Source: Benincasa hispida (lineage: Eukaryota; Streptophyta; Magnoliopsida; Cucurbitales; Cucurbitaceae). Taken from it: a stretch of DNA of 64,000 nucleotides. Under the pieces are notes generated by a model. The model was not told where the DNA came from and made no database searches. It worked only from the letters and a program-made list of their open reading frames with translations. Made by a program: the position numbers and the translations under genes. The stretch's first letter is position 1; the number at the start of each line of letters is the position of its first letter. This document shows positions 25,385 through 37,258 of this stretch, in pieces. The stretch lies in contig NC_052356.1 in assembly GCF_009727055.1 (NCBI RefSeq), forward strand, positions 4,872,694 through 4,936,693, in the 5' to 3' direction.

Positions 25385-28300
25385 ATTTTCATGAAACTCG
25401 AACCCAAGGAGGTTCAAGCATCGACCAAGCTTGCTTAGTGGAATTGTCTTGGTCAACATATCAGTCGCATTGTCTGAGGTATGTATCTTTACTACCTCAA
25501 CTTCCCCTTTCTCAATCTCTCTGTCTGATAAAGTGGTACTTGATGTTAATGTGCTTGGTTCTACTGTGAAACTGTTGATTTTTAGACAAGTAGATTGTCA
25601 TAAAATATTCTCACCTTTGTTTATGTAATGCCGAAACCGTTTAATAATCCTTTCAGCCACAAACCTTCTTTCACAACCTTAGACAGAGCTATAAACTCAA
25701 CTTCTGTTGTGGAAAGGGCCACAACATATTGCAAACTTGCCTTCCAACTTATTAGATTGTTTTCCCATAGAAAAACATAATCAGATAGTGAGCGCCTTCT
25801 ATCTAAATCCCCTGCATAATCAGCATCAACATAACCATACATTTCATCATTGGAGGGATCATTCTGTCTATATAAGATCCGAGCTTCCTTTGATAAACAA
25901 AGATACCTCAGTATCCATTTGACTGCTTCCCAATGTCGTTTACTAGGATTGGCCATGTATACTGACCAAACTTGTAGCATAGGACAGATCTAGTCTGGTT
26001 GAAGTCATTAGATACATCAAAGATCCCACTGCTTGGGATTAGGGAACAATCTTCATATGGTTAATGTGATCTTCATCTATGCTTTTAGGACTGTTTGCAG
26101 TTGAAAGCTTAAAATGAGGAGCAAGTGGAGTGCCAACAGACTTAGCACCATCGATTTTGAACCTTTGTAGTATTTTTCCACAATATTTAGCTTGACTCAC
26201 ATACAATTTGTCATGTCTTCTATCTCTATCAATTTCAGTGCCTAGAATCCTTCTAGATTCCCCTAGGTCTTTCATGTCAAACTCTTTCTTTAGAAGCATC
26301 TTGATTTGCCCCAACTATTCTTTGGAACTTCTAGCCAGCAACATATCATCTACATAAAGGAATAGATAAATTGGTTCCTTGAAGCTTTTAGAGTTTGTAT
26401 ACACACCAATCATAAGAACTTCTCTTGAATCCCATTTTAGAGATCACTTCATCAAATCTGTCATATTAACACCTTGGTGATTTCTTGAGGCCATAGATTG
26501 ACTTATTTAGTAGACATACCAAGTCTTCTTTTTCTTTCTTCACATATCCTTGAGGTTGCTTCATATAGATAGTTTCATTCAACAATCCACGTAAGAAAGC
26601 TGTCTTTATATCCAATTGGTCTAACTCCAATTCCTTTTGAACAACTAGGGAAAGGAGTAGCCTAATGGATGTGTGTTTCACCACTGGAGAGAAGACCTCT
26701 GTATAATCAATTCATTCATTTTGTGTGAACCCCTTTGCAACTAGTCTTGCCTTGAATCTAGACTTTTAGAGATCATTTCATCATTCATTGCCTCAATTCA
26801 CTGTCTAGCATCAGGGCTATTAGTTGCCTCCTCAAAACTGGTGGGTTCATTGTTGCTTAATGAAATGGCAACATTCAAAAGCAACACTAGCAAAGTCAGA
26901 TTCTAGATATCTTGCAGGGGGCATAATGGTTCTTCTTGCTTTATCTCTTGCTAGGGAATAATTTTGTAAATCTCCATGTGTCTCTACTTGTTCACTTGAC
27001 ACAAGTTCACTAGTCTCAACAGTGTCATCACCTTCAGCTTCTAGATTCTTAGAAGAAGTAGAAGCTCCTTGATCATTTTGAGGCTTCACCTCAAACCTTG
27101 TGCTACTGTTCTTAGATATAGATGTAGATTGTTGCTCGAACATCATAAACATCTCATTTTCTCTGAACACAACATCTCTACTGTTTACACATCTCTTCTT
27201 AATAGGATGTCATAGTCTATATCCTTTCACTCTAGGTGTAAAACCTAGAAAACATGCATTTAACAGCCCTAGTTTCAACTTACCTTGGCTTTGATGCACA
27301 TACCCTACACACCCAAACACCTTCAAGTGTTCCAGCTTGGGAGGCTTTCCTGTCCACCTTTCTTCCAGAGTTTTCAGCTCAATGGACTGATGTGGACACT
27401 TATTTAGAATGTAGATCGTGTAGGAAACTTCTTCAACCCAATATTTCTCAGGCAAAAGAGTATTGAACAGTTGACATCTCACCCTTTCAAGCACCATTCT
27501 GTTCAATCTTTCAGCAACTCCATTTTATTGAGGTGTACACCTCACTGTTCTATGCCTCACAATACCATTTTCCCTGCAAAACAAGTTGAACTCCTCTCCA
27601 CAAAACTCTAAAACATTGTCAGTTCTCAAGTGTTTAATATGTTTAGAGGTTTGCTTTTCAATCAAGGTTTTTCATTCTTTGAATCTCCCAAACGCTTTAT
27701 CTTTGGTTTTTAGAAAATAAACCATACTCTTTCTTGAATAATCATCAACAAAAGAAAGGAAATACCTTGCTCCAGTTAGAGAAAGAGAGTGAGTTGGCCC
27801 CCATAAGTCAGAATGCATATATTCAAGTATCTCTTTGGAAGTATGCTGTCCTTTAGGGAAGCCTTGCCTTGTTGCCTTGCCAAGGATGCAATACTCACAA
27901 AACTTCAAGCTGTTTCCAACACCTTTAGGAAGAATCCCTTGTTTTAAGAGCATTTGCAGCCCTTTCACACTAATATGAGATAGCCTCTTATGCCATAGCT
28001 CATCTTCGGTGGGTTCTTCATCTGTAGCCATCAAGGCTGAATGTGCCATTTGCACATCTTTAATGACATACAAGCCATTAACTTTGGTTGCCACCAACAC
28101 TATTTTTAAGTCTTTAATTATCTCAAAGGTGTCTCCAACACATCTATATTCACAGCCAATAGAGTCAAACATCCCCAATGATAGGAGATTTCTCTTTAAT
28201 GTAGGAACATGTCTCACATTCCTAACCAACTTCACTAAACCATCTTGCATTTTTAAGGAAACAGACCCAATTCCAATAGCCCTGCAGGTATTGTTATTTC

Positions 28301-29241
28301 CCATGTAGATCAGCCTTCCATCCCACTTTTTGTATGTACAAAACCACCCTTTAGATAGTGTCATATGTACTGAACAACCAGTATCTATCACCCAGTCTTG
28401 AGTCTCCATAGAATTCTACTCTCCACTCTCTTCAGTTGTTGCCCAGGCATCTAAATACACAAGAGAATTTCCCCCCACAATTGCTTCTATCTATTTTCCT
28501 ATTTTGTTCTGTTGGTTCAGCTTCCTCTTCAAGACATAACAGTCTTTCTTCATGTGTCCAAGTTTGTGGCAAAAATGACACTTGATCTTAGACTTGTCAC
28601 CACCATTCTACTTTCTCTTCCCATTGTTCTTTGTTTTCTCCTTTGAAAACAAGTTTTCTCCTCCTTGCTACTCTTTTTTGTTCATCTGCAATTCTAGTTC
28701 TTTGACTCTTATTGCTGAAATTATTGCTTCTGTAGTGATTCTTTCTCTACCATACTTCATGGCTGTTTTGACATCTTTAAACAATTCTGGTAGGGAATTA
28801 AGTAAGATAAAAGCCTCATTTTCTTCCCCAATATTGTCTCCTATTGATCTGAATTATGATGATAGTCTCTTAAATTTGTTCAAATTATCAGTGAAGGACT
28901 TTACAACATCCATCTTGTATGTGAAAAATCTCTCAAGAAAGCTTTATTGGCAAATCTTTGTTGAGATAAATCTCATTTAGTTTGTTCCAGAGATCATAAG
29001 TAGTAGGCTGGTCAACAATCTGCCTTAAAACACTATTTGTAATATTCAAGACAATAGTTCCATAGGCATTTACCTTTATTGTCTATTTCTCTGCATCAAT
29101 GAGTGTTTTAGGGTATTTTATTGGGTCTGTAATGGTTAGAAGTGCCTTCTGCTGTCCCAAAACTACCTTAATCTTCGCTTTCCATAATTCAAAGTCTATC
29201 TTTCCATCAAACTTCTCGATTTCATACCTGATTGTAGCCAT
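25385..29241 (-). pseudogene. copia gag-pol polyprotein, multiply broken
   Basis: Gag starts at the ATG at 29241 and meets an in-frame TAG after about 51 codons. A CCHC zinc knuckle (C-X2-C-X4-H-X4-C) is intact at 28580-28539. Protease has the DTG active site ('WVIDTGCSVHM') just after 28409. Then come the GAG-pre-integrase region ('LWHKRLSHISVKGLQ') and integrase start ('HSDLWGP'), with stops near 27670 and 27525 cutting integrase. RT has 'LDQLDIKTAFLRGLL' (26684-26466) and an intact YVDD box at 26356-26345. RNase H has 'GYVDADYAGDLDRRRS' (25980-25621). The C-terminal tail ('SDNATDM', then 'KLGRCLNLLGFE'-like words) persists in shifted frames to about 25385. Every enzyme domain is recognisable but no continuous frame remains. 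Confidence 0.92.
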
Positions 29242-29320
29242 TCTTGAACTTCAAGATTGACTTATCTAAATTTTTGTATGCAAGAATTCAAATCTTGGAT
29301 CTGTCTTGAGTTGCTTTCTG

Positions 29321-29333
29321 AGCCCTGATACCA
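29321..29333 (-). other. Primer binding site of the copia element
   Basis: The minus strand reads TGGTATCAGGGCT two bases after the 5' LTR. It differs at one base from the standard initiator tRNA-Met site. Confidence 0.85.
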
Positions 29334-29335
29334 CT

Positions 29336-29997
29336 TGTTGCCCCAGATAACTATGATCCACTTGTTTGCAGGCTAAAACTACTCAACATTAACGGTCAAG
29401 TTCACTTCAAGACTTAGGGAAGACTGTATGCTTCAAGCTTCAAAACTTTTCAATAGTTTACTGAATGTAGCTCAATCGTGTAGACAAAGCTCCAAAAAAC
29501 TAGACGATAGTTCAATTATGTAAACAACATTAAGAAGCACTAGACGATCATGTAGACGATAGTTGAGTAGAACTAAACGATCGCATAGACGACAACTGAA
29601 GAACTAGACGATCGTATAGACGATGCAATGCGAAGCTAAACGATCGTGTAAACGATGTAAGAGGAACTAAACGATTGTATACACGATACTTAAGTAAAAA
29701 GCTAGACGATCGTAGAAAAAGAAAGAAAGAACACATGTATTTAAGTGGTTCAGCCAAAGGCCTAAGTCCACTGTGAAAATCGGGAAGGTCTCTTTTTATT
29801 ACTTCTTCTTAAAACTTCTTACAGAATGAATGTCTTGCTCTCTCTCGTTCTCGTTATTCTCTCATTCGTTTTCTTTTTATACCGACGCTCATTGTCAATG
29901 AAGAAGCTCGGGTGGTTACAACAAATATAACAGAAAGAAGACAACAACGATCAACTGCCTACAACTTCATTTCTTGTCTTCGATTCTTTCTGTAACA
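29336..29997 (-). repeat. 5' LTR of the copia element
   Basis: This is the partner of 24657-25316 and matches it end to end, with TG..CA type ends (TGTTGCCCC.. / ..CTGTAACA). It has four CGATCG cores; a fifth became CGATTG, a CpG-type change. Confidence 0.9.
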
Positions 29998-30229
29998 ATG
30001 CCAACCAAGGGAAATGATGACACTCGGATTCTATAACTTAGAGTTGTGAACGTACGAGATCCAAAGATCATAACAATATATGAGGTGAGAATTTCAATTA
30101 GTGTTTATAAATATGTAATAAAAGAGGAAAAAAAACCCTTATGTGGGATTACAACAAATTGATGCATTATTTATAACAGGATCAGCATGAAAATAAAATA
30201 ATCACCACCTGTTGAGTCAACAAAATAAG
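29998..30229. other. Short spacer between copia element and RMI2
   Basis: It presumably contains the RMI2 3' UTR (transcribed leftward). An AATAAA reading on the minus strand was not confidently placed. Confidence 0.4.
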
Positions 30230-32682
30230 TTACGAAAATTCTTCAATCAGAGGTTCATAGAACATTTTGTAGGCTTCCACGACTTCAAGGTACCACATTG
30301 CCTCTCGATCAGGAAACTTTGAAAGATCAACAATCTTGTGAACCTGAGGCAAGAATAAAATCATAAAATTAACTAACTTAAGTTCTTGTTGATGGGAGAT
30401 ATCAACATTCTAAGCTATTAAATAATTTTAAGTTATGAACACTGTCTTTGCTCCTACATATTAGATATGGAAAGTAATTTAGTGTTATTTACAATAAGCT
30501 ATGGGGACAATAAAGCCCCCAACTCCTAAGAAAGTTAATCACCAAGTGGGACACAAAATGCTGATGAAACAAAACAGCACAGCTACAAGTTGAATATCAA
30601 CAAATGAAGGTGTTGTAGAAAGAAAGGAACGGAATGAGAGGTCAAGACAGCTAAAATGCTGAAATTAAACTTGCTTCCAATTAAGAGTCAACAATCTCAA
30701 AGACAGCAATAACAATATTATTGAATACTAAAAGAAACACCTGAAAATACTGAATAATCCTTTTGGTCTCTCTTGATTGGATCAACATGTTGCTCACAAA
30801 TCACCCTTTCAAAGCTACTAAGGCTCAAATATGGTCAAATATAATAACCGACAAGTACTGTTTTAGAGAAGATTTGGGAGGAGAGAAACAACAGAATTTT
30901 TCAAGCCAAATAAATTTCTTCTGAGGATGTGCTTGATCGAGTTGTTTTCCATGCTCTATTTTGGTGTGAAAATCTACTGCTGATACAAGTTCACGGTTTA
31001 AATTTCCTTGTTGCAAATTGGAGAAAATTTTTGTATACCATGTAATTATATGGGCTTCTTTTGTATCTCTTTGGATATTTCATTCCATCAATGAAATTGT
31101 TTCTTATCCCCCACCAAAGAAATGGAAAAAGAAAAAGAAAAATACTGAATAATCCACCAATATGCTTCTATGGCGTTGGCTTATCTGCTACACCCATAAG
31201 AAAAGAAAAAGAGCACGAAAAATCACACCATATGGAGAATATAGGAAACTTTACAACAAGCCACACAGAACGTAGAAACCTAAAAATTCCAAGGACAAAA
31301 GATTAAGCCAATATTCTAGATTCCAGCTTCTGTTGTCAACCCTCCCTAGCACAACGATCACCCAAAAACTAGCTGATGCCCCCTCGAAAAACTACATATA
31401 ATGACCATCAAGCACAACAGCAACACGTCGTTCTTTTAAGAGGGCAACAAAGATTTAATTGATTGAATGAAATTGGCATACACAAAAATATCTCCAACAC
31501 ATAGTAACAGAAGTTAGGCTGTAATCTTTAAAGGGATGCATACATCTCAAAAAGAACCGATTCCATAAATTTCTTGAAAGTGGTGGAATCATCAATGTTC
31601 CAGTGTCCCAAGAAAATGCAGTTCAATAATCCAAAAACTAAGCATCAATCTCTTACTGTGCATTCCAAGACATTCTAATTCGTTAGGAAACAAATACCCC
31701 ATTCATTGATATGATGAAGTGGAATACAAAAGAAATCGGATAATAATTACAAACAAACACTTCCATTGGTTAACAAGGGTAGATAATCTATAATTACAAC
31801 ATGGAGAAGACGATATGCTCCACGTAATCGTTAAAAGAGAATAGGGTTCTTTAAAATAGTTACGACTCTTATTGTGAAGATGCAGCCATTTCGTTCAAAC
31901 TAAATATCGATAAGGATCAGCTTGTCCTTTTTGAATGGATGACCCATAAATAATAGAGAAATTCCCATCCAAAGGTGTCTTGTAAAAATCTTAATAGATG
32001 TAAAAAAAGACGAAAACCAATAATCTTCAACTAAGGAAATAAATTATGAAGTTACAATTTAATTTAGTAAATACTACATTCAACTCAAAAGAACGTCATT
32101 AGAATTACAGTGATTCTCTCTTAACAAGAAAACAAAAATCAGGGGAAATCAATTCTTCTCTACATGTCAAGCACAAGGAAGAAAAGGCGAGGAATCAGAA
32201 AGGAAAAAAGGATGAAGTCTGAATCTCACCGCAATAACGGGTGGTTCATTCGTCCGGAAGACAAAAGCGCCGACAACCATGACATACATCCCTGTATAAA
32301 ACAAACAAAGAAAGAGAGAGAAACCAACTCAAAAGGCAGTAGAAGAAAAAAGAGAATGGGAAGTTTTAGGGCAAATACCGAGGATCCAAGGGCGGAGACG
32401 GAAGTCGCGAGATAGAGAGAGCTCGACGGTGCCGGTGCCGTCGTCGAGAATCAATTTAGCATTTTCTTTGTCGACGGAGACTAAATTCCCCTGCTGGTAG
32501 AAGTGTGATTAGAGAGAGAATTGTGAGAAAGGGAGAGAAGGGAAGGATGTGAAAGAGAGGACCTGAAGCCAGGCGCGTTGGAAGAGAATGCCGCCGAGAG
32601 TGGCGGCGTTGTTGGTCGGACTTTGGCGGGCGTCTTTGAGCTGCCGGCACAGAAGCTTCAACGCTGCCAAGCTGTAGTCCAT
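30230..32682 (-). CDS. RMI2: RecQ-mediated genome instability protein 2 (RMI2)-like, 4 exons
   Basis: Exons on the minus strand: 32682-32563, 32490-32379, 32291-32230, 30343-30230, together 408 bases (135 aa). All introns are GT..AG with agreeing phases. The protein has 'MDYSLAALKLLCRQLKDARQ' at the N-terminus, 'TLGGILFQRAWLQ', an OB-fold core with 'LDDGTGTVELSLS' and 'GMYVMVVGAFVFRTNEPPVI', and ends 'EAYKMFYEPLIEEFS'. These are the hallmarks of plant RMI2, a small OB-fold protein that joins RMI1, TOP3alpha and a RecQ helicase to dissolve double Holliday junctions and limit crossovers in the nucleus. An upstream in-frame ATG (32724) would add 14 residues. I prefer 32682 because family members start MDYSLAALKLL. 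Intron 3 is 1.9 kb and holds a LINE remnant. Confidence 0.93.
30868..31135 (+). mobile_element. LINE ORF2 3' remnant in RMI2 intron 3
   Basis: + strand fragments 'FFHALFWCENLLL'-like and 'NFLVANWRKFLYTM' match the extreme C-terminus of plant LINE ORF2. Next comes a short 3' tail ('ccatcaatgaaattgtttct') and an A-rich stretch. It is antisense to RMI2. Confidence 0.65.
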
Positions 32683-33141
32683 ATTCACTTCCCTGGTTTT
32701 GGCGCCGCTTGGAAAATTGCCCAAACTATTTTTCTTTTTCTGTTTTTTTTTTAAAAAAACTTCTAGATATTATTTTTCAAAATATTGTTTTGGTCCTTAT
32801 ATAGTTATATATACCTATATTTGAGTGGGTTCATTTGGTTCTTACTTCTAATTTTTCAATTTTAATCCATGAAGTTCTAATAAATCTTAAAATTACTCCA
32901 TATGGTTAATAGATTGTTTGTTTTTTTTTAAAAAAAAAAGCTTTGCTCTATAAGCATTCCTTTTATAAATTGTAAAATATATTAAATTAGCCTTTTGTCG
33001 ACGCTTGCAAAAGACCAATCAAATAAAATTTATAATACCAAACTAGACTACTACTACAAAGACATAACAATAGTGGCTAGTTCAGATTGATCTTTAGGGA
33101 AGTGCTAGTGTGAGTTTCATCAAGTCAATTTCCTAGTTATA
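32683..33141. other. RMI2 upstream region, no gene
   Basis: This is AT-rich sequence with A/T homopolymers at 32740-32757 and 32920-32938. It is the likely RMI2 promoter side; no specific element is called. Confidence 0.4.
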
Positions 33142-34045
33142 ATGGTAATGTGAAAGTATATTGTAATTTTGTTGTTTGTATGTCCAAGAGTATTTTGTAT
33201 ACCTTAACTACATAGCTACATGTAAAAAATTGTAAAATATTTGTGAATATTTTTGTAACGACCCGACTCCCTATGACTTAAACTAGGTCATTACTATAGA
33301 TATGCATGCATACAATTCAAATTGACATCTCTTCATGATTTAATAAAACCAACTTATTAGCATAAAGTAATTAAATTTATTAAAACTAAATAACTGACAT
33401 CCATTTGGGTACCCTTAAAACTAGAAAATTATCTTAAAAAGTTTAAAAGCAAAATCACTCAAAACTTCAACTTCAAACATTAGGCCTAAAATCTTTTAAA
33501 CATAAAATCCTGAACACATGAGTGGAAGCATATGACTGGTCCCAGTGGCTCGATCATGGATTCTGCTTATCATTCTACCTTTACCTGAAAAATGAACATA
33601 AGAAATAATGAGTATAAAATACTTAATAAGTAACCCTACTACTAGCGTTAGGCTAAACATTTGTGTCCTCTAGATGCTACTTTCTAGTAGAACATTTATA
33701 AACCTCTACTTTCCATGAAATGGCCGTCTGGTGGATAATTAATCCTGCCTGCCATAGGTTAGATGTACCCACAAACCTCTAGTGGAATCCCGTAGGAGAT
33801 CACAAACCTCTGATGAAGTCCCGAAAGAAATCAAAAACCTCTGGTGAAATCCCGAAGGAGATTACCACCTATTGTGAATCTCGAAGGAAATACAAACCTC
33901 TGATGAATCCTGAATGAAGCACAAACATCTGGTGAAATCCCGAAGGAGATCACCGCCTCTGGTGAATCCCGAAAGAAACACAAACCTCTGGTAGGTACAT
34001 AAGTACGGATAGGGGTAATTATCACTATCAACCATAACGTGATTA
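33142..34045 (+). repeat. Duplicated unit A, with TGTAACGACCCGACTCC start inside
   Basis: It matches 34708-35627 almost throughout by eye. At 33256 the TGTAACGACCCGACTCCC word looks like the start of a Ty3/gypsy-type LTR known from many plants. The distal part (33775-33990) is a degenerate ~33-base tandem array on the theme 'cctctggtgaaatcccgaag'. Minus-strand ORFs here follow the tandem repeat and are not genes. Confidence 0.75.
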
Positions 34046-34116
34046 CCACATACCACATACCACATACATTTAGTGTGGATAGTGTGATCGTGCATGAAAA
34101 TAGAAGTAAGAAAGTA

Positions 34117-34707
34117 AATGTAACTATCCGACTTTTACAGATCTCTAATTAGGGTCATTACCACATGCATGCAATTTTAAACCAAAACATTACGACATTG
34201 GAAGTAAAATTTGAGCAACCAAGGCAATTTCAAAACAATCTATAAAATTAATGAATAAATCATTAAATAAAACTTTGTTCAGGGTCTTCTAAAATCATAA
34301 AACAAATCTAGAAAATATTCATAAAGTATTTAATAGTACAAATAGTAAAATTTGAAGTTTAGACATTGAGACTGGCCAAAAAAAAAAAAAAAAAAAAACA
34401 TAAAATCCATGAGAAAACATGTACGAAAGCATCTGTCTAGTCTTATATGGCACGATCATGGATTCCTCTTGTCATCTGCCAATGTGACCTTGCCTTTACC
34501 TAAAAACATATTATAGAAAAGGGTGAGTATAAAATACTCAGTAAGTGACACATTACTGGGCCCATTAGGTGAACTTGTTAGCCTTCCTATAGAGACATAG
34601 GTGTATTTCACGTATCATAGGCATAGACATAGACATAAGGGGTGAGCCTAAAGACACAGGCATAAGGATTCCTCTTTTTTTGTGCATATAATACTCGTAC
34701 ATCCCAT
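34117..34707 (+). repeat. Diverged third unit between duplicates
   Basis: It starts TGTAACTATCCGACTT, resembling the TGTAACGACCCGAC start of its neighbours, and repeats their internal landmarks ('atggcacgatcatggattcc', 'tgcctttacct', 'gagtataaaatactcagtaa'). It is a more distant member of the same LTR-like family. An A-run is at 34379-34399. Confidence 0.6.
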
Positions 34708-35627
34708 TAATGTGAAAATATATTGTAATTTTGTTGTTTGTATGACCACGAGTATTTTGTATACCTTAACTACACAGCTACATCTAAAAAATTGTAAAAT
34801 ATTTATGAAGGTTTTTGTAACGACCCGACTCCCTATGACTAAAACTAGGCCGTTACTATAGACATGCATACATACAATTTAAATTGACATCTCTTCATGA
34901 TTTAATAAAACCAAATTATTAGCATAAAGTAATTAACTTTATTAAAACTAAATAACTGACATCCATTTGGGTACCCTTAAAACTATAAAATAAACTAGAA
35001 AATTATCTTAAAAAGTTTAAAAGAAAAATCACTCAAAACTTCCAGTTCAAACATTAGGCCTAAAAAATTTTAAACATAAAATCCTGAAAATATGAGTGGA
35101 AGCATATGACTGGTCCCAGTGGCTCGATCACGGATTCCACTTATCATTCACTGGTGTGTTCTTACCCTTACCTAAAAAATGAACATAAGAAAGAATGAGT
35201 GTAACATACTCAGTAAGTAACCCCACTACCGGGGTCAGGCTAAGCATCTATGTCCCTCTAGATGCCACTCTCTAGTGGAACATTCATAAACCTCTACTTC
35301 CATGGGATGATCATCTGGTGGATAATTAAACCCGCCTACCGTAGGTTAGATGTACCCATAAACCTCTAGTGGAATCTCGTATTAGATCACAAACCTCTGA
35401 TGAAGTCCCGAAGGAAATCACAAATCTCTGATGAAATCCTGAAGGAGATCACCACCTCTTGTAAATCTCGAAGGAAACACAAACCTTTGATGAATCTCGA
35501 ATGAAGCACAAACCTTTGGTGAAATCCTGAAGGAGATCACTGCCTCTGGTGAATCCCGAAGGAAACCCAAACTTTTGGTAGGTGCATAACTATGGATAGG
35601 GGTAATTATCACTATCAACCATAACGT
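34708..35627 (+). repeat. Duplicated unit C, copy of 33142-34045
   Basis: It shares the 115 bases upstream of TGTAACGACCCGACTCC (34817) with unit A, so the duplication is larger than the LTR-like part alone. Its ~33-base array lies at 35385-35580. Homology with unit A stops at 'ccataacgtg'. Confidence 0.75.
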
Positions 35628-35814
35628 GCATCATAAAACATAGTCCCATAAACATGCAAATTAAATCATACACACACAACCTCTTAGCAAATCATATAAG
35701 AATTTTAATCCATGCTTATACTCATATCATACTTCAAACACAATATACTTTCTCTTTTTAGAATTGTGTAAGTCTAATGAGCACTACATCCACACATGCA
35801 CTAAAGACAGAGAA
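35628..35814. other. Unassigned sequence between repeat families
   Basis: This stretch is AT-rich with 'atcatacac' type words and no gene. Confidence 0.4.
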
Positions 35815-37258
35815 ATAGGGGGGAAGGGAGTTACAACTCCCTCCCAAAAGAATTTTCAAAATAAATTAAAATAATTTAGTATATAGATATATGATAACTA
35901 CCTTATCATATAATATATATTAAACTAAATGTTATATCTAATATAGCACATAACCTATAGTTTTCATTCTCTCAACAATGCATGATATTTAATATAAATC
36001 ATATTTATATTAAACTTAATTACATGAATCCAATTCACATAATTAATATTTGAATCAAATTCAAATATTTATTTCCTTTCAAATAATGTATCAAACGCAT
36101 TATCGTAATTATATTATATATAATTAAGTAAAATTAATTATATCACATATAATTAATTCTCTCAATTAATTTGAACAATTCAAATTAATCCAAAATCGAT
36201 TCTCATTTAATCCTTGTTGAGCTAAAAAGGGGACTTCATGGACCTGTAGATTGAAGCTCCAATCGTATTTGAAAAATTAATTAAACTTTTTAATTAAATT
36301 ATTCAATATCCATTAACTGTTGGGCACTCCACTAAAGACCGAAAACTGAACTCTTCGCACTACAGATATATTTCTATGTCCATTGGATATAAACAGTCAA
36401 CAGTGCGATGACCCTTCACAAATTGCTCGTAAGTACAGCTAGGCCAAAATTACCATTTTGTCCCTGTAGTTACATCTAACTTCTCAAGTACCTTTGATCC
36501 CTTTAATGAACAATAAATCATAGTCCAACTATGACTAAACCCTTCTAGGGCCAAGAGAGGGTGTGGTGTCACATTGTTCAAGCCATGGAATTAGTCCTTA
36601 AGGGAGCAATTTATCTACTTACCCTAACCTCAGGGAAGGAGTGAATTCCGTCTTGTGTAATTGTGTTCCTAGCTCCCCAATCAAACGAATCCCCAAAATG
36701 GTAAGCTTGTTGAGTCAGCGATATGGCTACTCTCACCCATACAAATCAAAGGACCGCCCTCATAGGCAGGAGTTCACACCTCACTCAGGATTCAGGTCAT
36801 GTCACCTATGGTCATCCTGGTGAAATGTAAGTCTCTATTATGAACGGTATGGTGAGACTAGTTGTTTCGTAGTCTGGTCTTATACAAACTAATTTGTATA
36901 GAATACCTTCGCTCACATGTCTCCACATGAATGGTCAGAATTAGACCATTTGTAGCACTTTACAACAATTGTAACATCTACAAAGCATGTCGTACTCATA
37001 GTGTCATCAAGATAAGGTATCCAAACTTATCCATCTACTACAAACCATTTAGATGATCACTTAAACTTGATCCACCTGTATGTCTCTACATACATGTTTA
37101 AGCTATAGAAGATAACCTTGGATTTTAATATATTGGTTTGTGGGTTTAATACTACTAAATGTCAAATAAAACATCCTACTTTATTAAATAAATAAAATGC
37201 TTGTACAATACAATTACAAACTACAAAACCCTACGAGATTTAGGGCATCAATCCCAAC
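35815..37258 (-). mobile_element. LTR copy C4, minus orientation, truncated at its 3' end
   Basis: Read on the minus strand it begins TGTTGGGATTGATGCCC at 37258 and shows the same landmarks as the TGTTGGGG family in order. The distal third (CGATCGT cluster and 3' end) is missing. It carries a 'gggagttacaactccc' palindrome near 35828, related to one in copy C5. Confidence 0.7.

Larger units (their letters stand above)
24657..29997 (-). mobile_element. Ty1/copia retrotransposon, complete structure, inactivated
   Basis: The element is 5,341 bases on the minus strand. Its LTRs are at 24657-25316 (3' LTR) and 29336-29997 (5' LTR). Order on the minus strand is LTR, primer site, gag, protease, integrase, RT, RNase H, LTR, which is the copia order. 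Flanks are ATGCT (24652-24656) and ATGCC (29998-30002), a probable 5-base target duplication with one change. By eye count the LTRs differ at about 30 of the first 375 aligned positions (about 8%), mostly transitions, so the insertion is old. Stops and frameshifts occur throughout the polyprotein. Core motifs look closest to the Tnt1/Tork group, but that lineage call is tentative. It sits 233 bases beyond the RMI2 stop codon. Confidence 0.93.

Noticed and set aside
33142..35627. Units A and C as the two LTRs of one short element
   Set aside because: Shared sequence extends beyond the TGTAACGACCC start and lacks matching TG..CA ends; no primer site after unit A.
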